Positions 37,649-47,100 of a stretch of DNA of 64,000 nucleotides are shown here, one piece after another. Numbering within the stretch: position 1 is the first letter of the stretch; each line of letters begins with the position of its first letter. The notes under the pieces were generated by a model that saw only the letters and a list, made by a program, of their open reading frames with translations, ran no database searches and had not been told where the DNA came from. The translations under genes and the position numbers were made by a program. The DNA comes from Pycnococcus provasolii (lineage: Eukaryota; Chlorophyta; Pseudoscourfieldiophyceae; Pseudoscourfieldiales), in the NCBI GenBank assembly GCA_049487715.1, contig CP150565.1:310001-374000 (forward strand). The letters are read 5' to 3'.

Positions 37649-40165
37649 ATGTCGTCGTCGGCCCACGGTGGTGGCGATCACCGGCCGCCTCCGCGTGGTG
37701 GCGCGGTCTCCTCTGCACCACGCCAAGGTGCGGCGAAAGTGGCGTCGCTGATCGACGCGTACCGAGCAGCGTCGCGTCTGCTTGCAAGAGAAGAAAAGGC
37801 GGGACAAACACCCAGCAGCTCGAACACAACGGCAAGCCACGCCAACGGGCGGGCGAACCCTCTCACGCAACCGGAGATCTGCGTCGCGTTGGCAAAGTTG
37901 GCCGATGCGACGGAAGGTGAATTTCGAAGGCGAGGAAATTCGGCGTCGACGACGACGACAACGACAACGACGCGGCGAAGAGACGGTGGCGCGGCGTTGT
38001 CGCCACGCTCAGAAGAAGGCGTTGAAGGCGGCACCGTGAAGGGGGAGCAGGAGCAGCTGGTCGACGAGCTCGCGCGCGTTGTTCAACTGCTCGCGCAACA
38101 GCACGCTACGCTGCTAGGCAAAGGCAGTGATGCGGCTTGCGCCGGTGCTAGTATGCGAGACGCAAACGTGCAGGCGGGTATGCCTGCAGGCGCGCCGCCT
38201 TCCACGAGTGCCGCGACGTACGTGCGTGTTGATGGCGCTGGACACTTCCGCGACGATGCACCAGTGGGATTCGATACACCCGCCGCGAGAATTTCGGCGG
38301 CTTCGAAACCGCCTGCACCACCCAAGAATTCCACGACGACGCCGCTGCCGCCAAGGACGACGGCGAGCAGAGCCGTCCCTGTGCCAGAGCGCATAGCTCA
38401 ACTTGCCATGCCGAGAACGCCACCGGAAGAGGTTCGTCCAACCACCACGAGGAAGAGTGCACCCACGACACCAGCTGGAACACCGACAACTCAGCCACAG
38501 CGCAGAACACCTGAATCGTCGTCGCCCCCACTCCAAAGACAAGATCCTGCGGAGCCACAGCTTTTCGAGTCGCAGCACGAGCGACGCTACGCCGCGCGCG
38601 AGCGCGAGCAGGCTTTCGCACGCCTAAGCTCTCCGCGCGTCACGCCAGTGTTCCGTGCATCAGTTCCTCAGGTTCATGCCGAGCGGCGTCTCAGCGAGGT
38701 GCAGATGAGCGCGGTATCAAATCGCCTGTATTCGGAGGCGCAGGCGCGCCAGGAGGCGCGCTCTCGCATGCTCGAGGAGCGCCGGGCTGAGGATGAGGCT
38801 GCGTTTCAGGCGCAACAGCCACGCGCAAGCCGGCAGTCTGCGGAAATGATCAAGCAGGCGGGAGGCAAGCGCGCGGCACTTTCGCAGCTGAAGCTGCGCG
38901 CTAATATGCGCCGCGCCGAGCTAACACGGAGAGTCGAGGAGTCGCACACGCGAGAGATGGCTGTTAAGCCGGCGATATCTTCGTTTGCGGCGTCTCTACC
39001 CCGTCCTTCGCCGGAGGCTTGGGACACTTGGGACAAGCGGCGGCAGGCGAAGCTTCAGCTTCTGCGCGAGGAACGCGACCGCATGGAGATGAGAGATGCG
39101 ACATTTCAGCCAAATGTTGAGGCATCGTCGCGCTCGTTGGCACATCTGGCAAAGCTACGCCAACATGAAGCGATGTGGGAGCGCGAAGCGGACGCTCTTG
39201 CTCGGTATGCCATGCAGGCGTCGGCAGGCGGCGACAATCAAGACGAACAAGCACTGATTGGCGGTGCTTCGACGACGTCTACAGATGCACCGTGGCTGCT
39301 CGAGGACATGGGCTCTGGCGGTCCTGGTGAGGAGGGAATGGGTGATTCGGATCACCCTGAGAAGCCCTTACTCACGCTTCCGGGAAATGCAGATCGTTCT
39401 GCCACTAAGTCGAGTCACTTGATGCGATCCAAGTCATCACCCGCGCGCCCGGATGCTGTCGTGCATGGTGCACCATTTGACACGCCAGTGCGCGCTTGGC
39501 TTCCAGAACCTGAGATGAATGAGGTTGAGAAGAAGAGGGCTACAAGCTTCGTAGTAACGGCGACGAGGGCACGAGCGGAGGCGGAGATGGTGAAGGCGGA
39601 GGCTGCACGAGCGGAGGCGGAGTTGGCGAAAGCGGAGGTGGAACGTGTCAAGGCGGAGGCGGAACGTGTCAAGGCGGAGGCGGAGGCGGAGGCGGCGAGA
39701 GCCAAAGCGGAGGCTGAGAAGATCCGGGCGGAGGCGGAGGCGGAGGCCGAGGCTTCCAAAAGGAGGGCGGCAGAAGCAGAGCAGCAAGGCATCAACGGGA
39801 AGAAGCCGCCTCTTCGTGAATTCAAGGCGAATGGATCTTCAGCTATGGAGAAGCGTGCATTTGAGCTTGCTAGGGCAACGGCACGGATCGGATCGCCATC
39901 GCGATCCAAGATGAGTCGTACGTCGCCAAGGAAACCACCGTTTGTCACACCGACGACGACAACTCCTGAAGTGGCGAGCCCGCGAACCGAAAGCTCTTCT
40001 TCTCCTCCAAAGCAGCCTCATAAGCGCACCACGCTTTCCGAGAAAATGTGTGTGACGGAGGAACCTGACATTCACGAAGTCAAGGAGGTTCGAAACCAAG
40101 CGATTCATGACCCAACCAGTGATGGATTTGTGAAAAGTCCTAATACGACGAAGAGTCGCAAGTAG
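37649..40165 (+). CDS. Long coiled-coil protein, unknown function
   Basis: 838 residues from ATG 37649 (MSSSAHGGGDHR). It begins with Ala/Arg-rich helices (VASLIDAYRAASRLLAREEK) and disordered Pro/Thr/Ser sequence. The central part (38,640-39,200) has SNRLYSEAQARQEARSRML and RDATFQPNVEASSRSLAHLA; 'RLY....' plus 'TFQPNI..S' blocks recur in many large coiled-coil proteins of protists, often linked to cilia or cytoskeleton, though that link is weak. From 39,560 to 39,790 an Ala-Glu-Lys repeat (ERVKAEAERVKAEAEAEAAR) is a near-ideal single alpha-helix or coiled coil. The tail is basic and Ser/Pro-rich. No enzyme motif is seen. Confidence 0.7.
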   Translation: MSSSAHGGGDHRPPPRGGAVSSAPRQGAAKVASLIDAYRAASRLLAREEKAGQTPSSSNTTASHANGRANPLTQPEICVALAKLADATEGEFRRRGNSASTTTTTTTTRRRDGGAALSPRSEEGVEGGTVKGEQEQLVDELARVVQLLAQQHATLLGKGSDAACAGASMRDANVQAGMPAGAPPSTSAATYVRVDGAGHFRDDAPVGFDTPAARISAASKPPAPPKNSTTTPLPPRTTASRAVPVPERIAQLAMPRTPPEEVRPTTTRKSAPTTPAGTPTTQPQRRTPESSSPPLQRQDPAEPQLFESQHERRYAAREREQAFARLSSPRVTPVFRASVPQVHAERRLSEVQMSAVSNRLYSEAQARQEARSRMLEERRAEDEAAFQAQQPRASRQSAEMIKQAGGKRAALSQLKLRANMRRAELTRRVEESHTREMAVKPAISSFAASLPRPSPEAWDTWDKRRQAKLQLLREERDRMEMRDATFQPNVEASSRSLAHLAKLRQHEAMWEREADALARYAMQASAGGDNQDEQALIGGASTTSTDAPWLLEDMGSGGPGEEGMGDSDHPEKPLLTLPGNADRSATKSSHLMRSKSSPARPDAVVHGAPFDTPVRAWLPEPEMNEVEKKRATSFVVTATRARAEAEMVKAEAARAEAELAKAEVERVKAEAERVKAEAEAEAARAKAEAEKIRAEAEAEAEASKRRAAEAEQQGINGKKPPLREFKANGSSAMEKRAFELARATARIGSPSRSKMSRTSPRKPPFVTPTTTTPEVASPRTESSSSPPKQPHKRTTLSEKMCVTEEPDIHEVKEVRNQAIHDPTSDGFVKSPNTTKSRK
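39560..39790 (+). repeat. GCGGAGGC-type repeat coding (Ala-Glu-Lys/Arg) helix
   Basis: Imperfect 6-, 9- and 21-base units built on GCGGAG code about 75 residues of alternating acidic and basic helix in the coiled-coil protein. Confidence 0.85.
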
Positions 40166-40860
40166 TACAAGGGTACTAGTGAGCCAATTGAAGAATTGGT
40201 GGTGGTTGTCTAGTGTATTAATTGTATTGTATTAATTTTAAGAAAAGCAGCATATTTTCCGGTCGACGGAAAGCTATTGCTGCATCAATTGCTTGAGTCG
40301 AGCAATGTCAAGTACCTGACACGTTGCATCGTCCCACTACGACAGCCGCACGTGCGCGCGTCGGCGTCGCCGAACAGGCATGAGGTCGGTGAGTAGATAG
40401 AATGTGCCCCGAATGACAGGTACGTTGCATCGGGCGTATTGGTGATTTTGATGTGGTGTGCGCGAGGGCCACCCACGGCACGCGAGTGATACTCGACCGC
40501 TTGGACGACAAGGAGGCGTCCGGAACACTAGAGAAAGAAACACTGTGCTTGCATGTTCATGGCCGCCGAGCCTTTATTACGGGCACCCGCACCACGAGGT
40601 AACACGCGCGCGGCGGACGCGTCAGCCCGCGCGTGCGGGTGCAAGAGACAGTGCCATGTATTAGTATTACGTACTCCTCCTATTTTCGCTCGTGTCGACC
40701 GGTATCCCAAAAGTCAAATTACCCAGGTACCCCAGTTTTGGTTTTATTACGGATCCCCCGGATGGGGAAAAGAGGGTCGTTGTTGAATCAAATTGTTTCC
40801 CGCCGGCGCGCCGCGACTGCTTTGCCACCGCAGTTGAACTTGGTTCGTTTTGCCAGCGCC
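40166..40860. other. Intergenic region
   Basis: Nothing gene-like was recognised. A frame open from 40633 leads into Nup35 and has an extra ATG at 40762, but the residues before 40861 do not look conserved. Confidence 0.5.
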
Positions 40861-41871
40861 ATGGCCTCCACCCCTGGCACGCCAGGCAACGGGCCGGGCA
40901 TCCCCATAACTCCTGCGGGTGCGCGCTTCTTGAGCCTGATTCGAACGCCGTCCGCGCAGTCACCCGCACGACCCTTTTCTGGAGGAGGCACTGCTGACAC
41001 GCCGGTTCAGTACGGGTCTTCCGCCGTTGATGGTTCGGGCTCGGATCAACCTCGAGATCAACAGGGGGGCGCCTTAGGAAGCGCTTACCGCGGTGGCGGT
41101 GGTGCCTCCGCAGGCCTCTCTTTCGATGGCGTCGACGAAGGCGCGAGTCCACGAGGCGTGTCGCCCGCAAGGCGAGACGGCGCCGGTGGACGCACGCCTC
41201 CGCCGCCGCCGACGGAAAGCCTGTACGACCGCATGCACCGAACGCCGGGAAGAGCGTCGCCGGCGGCGTCGCAGGTCACGCAGCCAGCGATGCCAGGAAC
41301 CAGCGCAGCTGACACCGCGACAAGTGGAAAGGGCAAGGGTGTCGACGACGTCCACAAGGACCACGCCGCCGCCGCCGCCGCCGCCACATCATCCGCCTTT
41401 GTCGCCGCCGCCGCCGTAGCGACGGAGGCGGCCGTCATGGACGGGTGGGTTACGTTGTACGGCTTTCCAAGCCACATGGCGAGCGCGGCGCTGGCGGCGT
41501 TCGCGACGTGTGGTGACGTCGCCGAGGTGTCGCGCTGGGGAGTTCCGGCGTCGGGGAACTTCGTTCACGTGCGCTTCGTGCACGCCGACGCGGCACGCTT
41601 GGCGGTGCGCCGAGCATCGGTGGAAGTTGCGCCAGGCCTGATCGTGGGTGCTCGGCCAACGACGCAAAAGCACTTGGCAGCTCTCGCACAGAGGCATACC
41701 GCCACTGCGGTGCCCATGGCAAGTGGAGCAGCGGCGAACGGCGGGCCTTCGAGGAACGCGAGTGCGTGGAACAGCAAGGCGCACGCGGACAGCACTGTGG
41801 CTACCGCAGCGTCGGCACCCGTGGCACCAAGCGTTTGGTCGAAGTTTGTCGAATTCGTGGTTGGTGTGTAA
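40861..41871 (+). CDS. NUP35: Nucleoporin Nup35/Nup53 homologue
   Basis: 336 residues from ATG 40861 (MASTPGTPGNGPG). Nup35 is a scaffold nucleoporin that binds the pore membrane and other inner-ring nucleoporins. A disordered Gly/Ser/Pro N-terminus contains a short SLYDRMHRTPGRASP motif. The RRM-type (MPPN) domain spans about 190-270: DGWVTLYGFPSHMASAALAA, NFVHVRFVHADAARLAVRR and VEVAPGLIVGARP, matching the animal pattern DTWVTVFGFP ... W/F-x-H-x-RY/F ... IGVKP. The extreme C-terminus SVWSKFVEFVVGV is the amphipathic membrane-binding helix. Ala runs at 41,365-41,440 come from GCC repeats. Confidence 0.88.
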   Translation: MASTPGTPGNGPGIPITPAGARFLSLIRTPSAQSPARPFSGGGTADTPVQYGSSAVDGSGSDQPRDQQGGALGSAYRGGGGASAGLSFDGVDEGASPRGVSPARRDGAGGRTPPPPPTESLYDRMHRTPGRASPAASQVTQPAMPGTSAADTATSGKGKGVDDVHKDHAAAAAAATSSAFVAAAAVATEAAVMDGWVTLYGFPSHMASAALAAFATCGDVAEVSRWGVPASGNFVHVRFVHADAARLAVRRASVEVAPGLIVGARPTTQKHLAALAQRHTATAVPMASGAAANGGPSRNASAWNSKAHADSTVATAASAPVAPSVWSKFVEFVVGV

Positions 41872-41963
41872 GTAGACTTTCGTATTCATAAAAAAAATAT
41901 CTTTGAATTCGTTTTCGTTATGCTTACTTCTTCAACAAATAAAATGAATGGGTTTTATATGCG

Positions 41964-42707
41964 TCACGCGTGCGCCTGCTGCACTTGTTGCTTGAGCTTT
42001 CGCTTTTTCGAACGATAGCGTGCGTCGCTGCGCAGAGCACGCTCGATGTCGCCGGCGTCTAAGATTGCTTGCATCGCCTTGTCCAGCTCCCCAAGTTCCC
42101 TGAGAACATCCGCACGCTGTATCCAAGGTTCTCCGTGTCCTTCTGGGCAGCACGATGTAGCCTCGTTCGCGTCGTCGAGTGCACCCTCGAGCTTGCCCAG
42201 CCTTCGGCGGGACGCTGCGCGGTATTCGAGCAGCGTGTACCTCGGTGGCGTGGGTAAATTTCTCTCCAGCAGGTTTGTGAGCAGAGCTTCCGCCTCTTCG
42301 TCGTGTTCGTCGTACATGTGTTTTCGAACTTCTCCCATAACTTCCATCGCCGCGAGGATTTGCTCGAACGATACGTCGATGGAGGTGAGGCTTGCGAGCA
42401 GTTTAGCAGCTTGTGCCGGCGTGCTGACGTGGTTGACGACAGTTTCTTCGGCTGTTTCGCGGTTGAGAACGAGTACGTTCGGTCCGTTTCCACAGTTTCC
42501 GAGACACCCGCACGAGTCGACGTGAATATCGAGAGGTGCTGCGTCGGTCATGAGCGCGAGCGTTTGCGCGGAGGTTTGTTTGCGGCACGTCTTGTTGGAG
42601 CACACGCGGACTTCAGCGTGTGCGCGAGCCGTAATCCTGACCCTGAGTGTAAGTGTGTGCGTGCGGGGCAGACAACTCCTGAGCCTGAGCCGCGTGGACG
42701 ACGACAT
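41964..42707 (-). CDS. Thioredoxin-like [2Fe-2S] ferredoxin with TPR-like C-terminus
   Basis: 247 residues from ATG 42707 (MSSSTRLRLRSCLPRTHTLT), a leader that could target plastid or mitochondrion. Residues ~33-110 form a thioredoxin-like ferredoxin: VRVCSNKTCRKQTS supplies two Cys and VDSCGCLGNCGNGPNVLV the others, in the CxxxxC...CxxxC spacing typical of this family, then HVSTPAQAAKLLASL. The C-terminal half is helical (EALLTNLLERN, YRAASRRRLGKLEGALDDAN, RADVLRELGELDKAMQAILD), as in one or two TPR units, and ends basic. Plants have plastid proteins with this same combination, from memory. The role is probably electron transfer or Fe-S-linked assembly. It converges with NUP35, separated by about 90 bases. 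Confidence 0.8.
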   Translation of the reverse strand: MSSSTRLRLRSCLPRTHTLTLRVRITARAHAEVRVCSNKTCRKQTSAQTLALMTDAAPLDIHVDSCGCLGNCGNGPNVLVLNRETAEETVVNHVSTPAQAAKLLASLTSIDVSFEQILAAMEVMGEVRKHMYDEHDEEAEALLTNLLERNLPTPPRYTLLEYRAASRRRLGKLEGALDDANEATSCCPEGHGEPWIQRADVLRELGELDKAMQAILDAGDIERALRSDARYRSKKRKLKQQVQQAHA

Positions 42708-43745
42708 GACGCCTGTTGTTGTCAACTTTTTTACCAACCTATGCACTCCGGACTGACGTGGCAAAATGACCCCCCAAAAAGGGGGCGTGTGGAAGTTGGG
42801 GGTTTGGAGTTTCCTCGGGGAAGAAAATACATGTGGATTGATTGGGGGTTAAGGACATTTTCATCCATGCATGTTCGTTCCTTTCTCTTCACCCCCACTA
42901 CGAGTCTACGATATTCTCATTCGCACCACAGACCCTCTCACTTCCCCCAACCCACCCTTCCACCTATGATAGTTCTACACTCCCCACGCTCGCCACCCAC
43001 CTTCTCACCGACCCGTCCCTCACACCCCCTCACCCTCAGCAACTCCTTGATCCCGCCTCCATGAAGCGGTATCCATTGCCTGCCCCAACCCAAACGGCCA
43101 AACCCACCCAAATCGAAAAACGAGAAAAACGAGAGAAAGAGAGAGCGAGAAAACGACACCAAGAGCAAGCGTCTTCAACTCTTCCTCCCAACAACAAACG
43201 TCTTCCTCCCAACAACAAACGTCTTCCTCCCAACAACAAACGTCTTCACGCCCGTCAAGAGCTTCGTCAAGAGTCCCTGGAGCCCAATAATAATTGCACA
43301 AGAACGAGCCCAATAATTGCACAAGAATGAAAGAGCCCAAGACGACGACCTAACCTTACCGGGTACAGTAGTTCCTATACATAAACCTAAAGTTTATCGT
43401 AAAGGAATGGGAAATGATGTCCATGGGCCCACCGGCAACCGGCCACCAGTTCCCAAGAGAAGTCCCAAGACCCACCTGGGGATCCCCCAGGGGATACCCC
43501 TTCCCCCGGGATCCCGGGACTGCGACTGGCAACTGGCGACTGGAAATGGGGGGCGCAGAGAGCTCCCTAGGTGGTGGTGCCCACCCGTAATAAACCCCGG
43601 CGCCGAAGCAGATCGCCGATTGGCACCCGGGGGCGACGTCATCCGCCCGGGTCCCTCCCTCCCACGGGATTCATTCTTGGGCTCCATTCCATTCTTCCCA
43701 TCTGACGGATTGTCCTTGGTGTCTTCTTGTAAGTGCCTTTGGATC
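42708..43745. other. Intergenic region with minisatellite
   Basis: About 1 kb between the divergent ferredoxin (-) and methionine synthase (+) genes. It includes a three-copy 21-base repeat (43180-43242), C-rich tracts and G/C blocks near 43,480-43,660. No gene is seen. Confidence 0.5.
43180..43242. repeat. 21-base tandem repeat, three copies
   Basis: The unit TCTTCCTCCCAACAACAAACG is present three times head to tail with at most one difference. Confidence 0.9.
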
Positions 43746-44012
43746 ATGGCTGGTGGAGAATCAACCACACAGGCTTCGGAGATCGCGCGTGTTGCGGTGA
43801 CTGCGGAGTCTTCGTCCTCGAAGTCGAACGAACGCTCCATGATGTCGCCGTCGACGTCGTCAGGGAACTCAGGAAAAAAGAAACATGAGAAATCCTCCAA
43901 TAGTAATGGAGGGGGAATGCCTGCCATGGCTGTCGCCTCTTTGGCTGCTGGTACGTTGGTTGGACTCGTGCTTGTGGGTGGGAAGTTGCACACACACACA
44001 CACACACACACA

Positions 44013-44102
<90 letters not shown>

Positions 44103-47100
44103 TTGACGTCATAATATGTGCCTCCTTGTGAGTGAGACCTCGTGGCAATGCCGCGATGAGTGACGATAACTTCGAAATGCGTACACCACCACCACAACCA
44201 CCAGAATCACAACAGAGCTCACTCTTTGACAACACATTCTTGCACACACACAATATCCACTCTTAGCAGGTGCTGGTGCTCTGTACTACGGATACAAGAA
44301 GTTCTTCGGCGGAAAGACAACTCCCACAACTCCCATACCGAAGTACATGCCGTGGGTCGACCACTTGCCCATGAGCGACACGTACGACATTCTCGAGAAG
44401 ATCATGAAGGAACGCATCATCGTCATCGACGGCGCGATGGGAACGTCGATCCAGAAGTACAAGAGCCTCAAGGAGGAGGACTTCCGCGGCGAGCAGTGGA
44501 AGAACCATACGCACGACCTCAAGGGTAACAACGACTTACTCGTGGTGACACGCCCGGACGTCATCGGCGAGATCCACGGCGGCATGCTCGAGGGTGGCGC
44601 CGACATCATCGAGACGAACACGTTCAACGGCACGACCATCAGCCAGGCGGACTACGAGCTGCAGGATCTCAAGCACGTGAACCTCATCAACACCGAGGGT
44701 GCGAAGCTGGCGAAGCGCGTCTGCGCGGAGTGGACCGCGAAGACGCCGGACAAGCCGCGCTTCGTCGCGGGCGCCATCGGACCGACGAACCGCACGCTGT
44801 CGGTGTCGCCTTCGGTGGAGAACCCGGCGTACCGCAACTGCACGTACGACGAGGTGGTGCAGGCGTACATAGAGCAGGCTGAGGGCCTGTACGCCGGCGG
44901 CGTGGACCTCTTCCTGGTGGAGACGATCTTCGACTCGCTGAACGCCAAGGCGGCGATGTACGCGCTCGACCTGTTCTTCGAGAAGGTGGGCAAGCGCATT
45001 CCCGTGTTCATCTCCGGCACGATTGTCGACAACAGCGGACGCACGCTGTCCGGCCAGACGAACGAGGCGTTCTGGAACTCGATCAAGCACGCCAAGCCGA
45101 TTGCGATCGGTCTGAACTGCGCGCTCGGCGCGAAGGACATGATCCCGTACATCGAGAACCTGTCGAAGTGCTCCGACTGCTTCGTGTTCTGCTACCCCAA
45201 CGCGGGACTGCCGAACGCGATGGGCGGATACGACCAGAAGGGCGGCGAGATGGCGGAGGAATGCCGTCCGTTCGCGGCGCGCGGTCTCATCAACGGCATC
45301 GGCGGATGCTGCGGCACGACGAACGAGCACATCAAGTGTCTGCACGACATGGTGTCAGAGTACAAGCCGCGCAAGAAGCACGACGTCGAGCCTCTGATGC
45401 GCATCTCCGGCCTGGAGCCGCTCAACTACAAGCCGGACGAGAAGAACATGCGCTCGACGTTCCTGAACGTCGGCGAGCGATGCAACGTCGCGGGCTCGAG
45501 CATCTACAAGAAGGCTATCGTCGACGGCAACTACGACAAGGCTCTTCAGATTGCGCTGAAGCAGGTGGAGCAGGGCGCCCACGTCATCGACATCAACATG
45601 GACGACGGCCTGATTGACGCCGTGTCTGCGATGACGAAGTTCGTCAACCTGCTCGTCGCGGAGCCAGGAGGCGTCGAGGGTTCCGTTCATGATCGACTCG
45701 TCGAAGTTCCACGTCGTCGAGGCTGGCCTGAAGTGCAGCCAAGGCAAGTGCATCGTGAACAGCATCAGCCTGAAGGAGGGCGAGGAGGAGTTCATCAGGA
45801 GGGCGAAGATCGTCAAGCGCCACGGCGCGGCTGTGGTCGTGATGGCGTTCGACGAGACGGGCCAGGCGGCGACCTGCGATGACAAGGTGCGCATGTGCCA
45901 GCGCGCGTACAAGGTCCTCGTGGAGAAGGTTGGCTTCGACCCGCAGGACATCGTGTTCGACCCGAACATTCTCACCGTCGGCACGGGCATGGTGGAGCAC
46001 AACAACTACGCCGTGGACTTCATCGAGGCGACGCGCGAAATCAAGCGCGTCTGCCCCGGCTGCAAGATCAGCGGAGGTGTGAGCAACATCGCGTTCAGCT
46101 TCCGTGGCAACGAGCCTGTGCGTCGCGCGTTCCACAGCGCGTTCCTTCATCACGCGTGTGAGGCGGGCATGGACATGGGTATCGTGAACGCCGCGCACTG
46201 CATCGAGGACAAGTACGAGAACATCGACAAGGAGTTGCTGAAGTACGTCGAAGACGTCCTGTTGAATCGCCGTGCTGATTCCACGGAGCGCATGCTGGAG
46301 TTCGCGGCAACGCTCGACCCGAAGAGCAAGCCGTGTGCCCTGAAACGCCTGAATGGAGAGGTGCCTAAGTTCGAGGCTACGCCAAGGCAGAACCCGATCA
46401 AGGAAAATCTCATTGCACCGCCGAAGAAGGTGAGCGCCGTGCCAAAGTACATGGACTGGACCGACCACTTGCCCATGAGCGACACGTACGACATTCTCGA
46501 GAAGATCATGAAGGAACGCATCATCGTCATCGACGGCGCGATGGGAACGTCGATCCAGAAGTACAAGAGCCTCAAGGAGGAGGACTTCCGCGGCGAGCAG
46601 TGGAAGAACCATACGCACGACCTCAAGGGTAACAACGACTTACTCGTGGTGACACGCCCGGACGTCATCGGCGAGATCCACGGCGGCATGCTCGAGGGTG
46701 GCGCCGACATCATCGAGACGAACACGTTCAACGGCACGACCATCAGCCAGGCGGACTACGAGCTGCAGGATCTCAAGCACGTGAACCTCATCAACACCGA
46801 GGGTGCGAAGCTGGCGAAGCGCGTCTGCGCGGAGTGGACCGCGAAGACGCCGGACAAGCCGCGCTTCGTCGCGGGCGCCATCGGACCGACGAACCGCACG
46901 CTGTCGGTGTCGCCTTCGGTGGAGAACCCGGCGTACCGCAACTGCACGTACGACGAGGTGGTGCAGGCGTACATAGAGCAGGCTGAGGGCCTGTACGCCG
47001 GCGGCGTGGACCTCTTCCTGGTGGAGACGATCTTCGACTCGCTGAACGCCAAGGCGGCGATGTACGCGCTCGACCTGTTCTTCGAGAAGGTGGGCAAGCG

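Noticed and set aside
43885-44114. Frame with alternating His-Thr and Leu-Ser
   Set aside because: Translation of the intronic (CA)n(CT)n tract; the exon ends at 43950.
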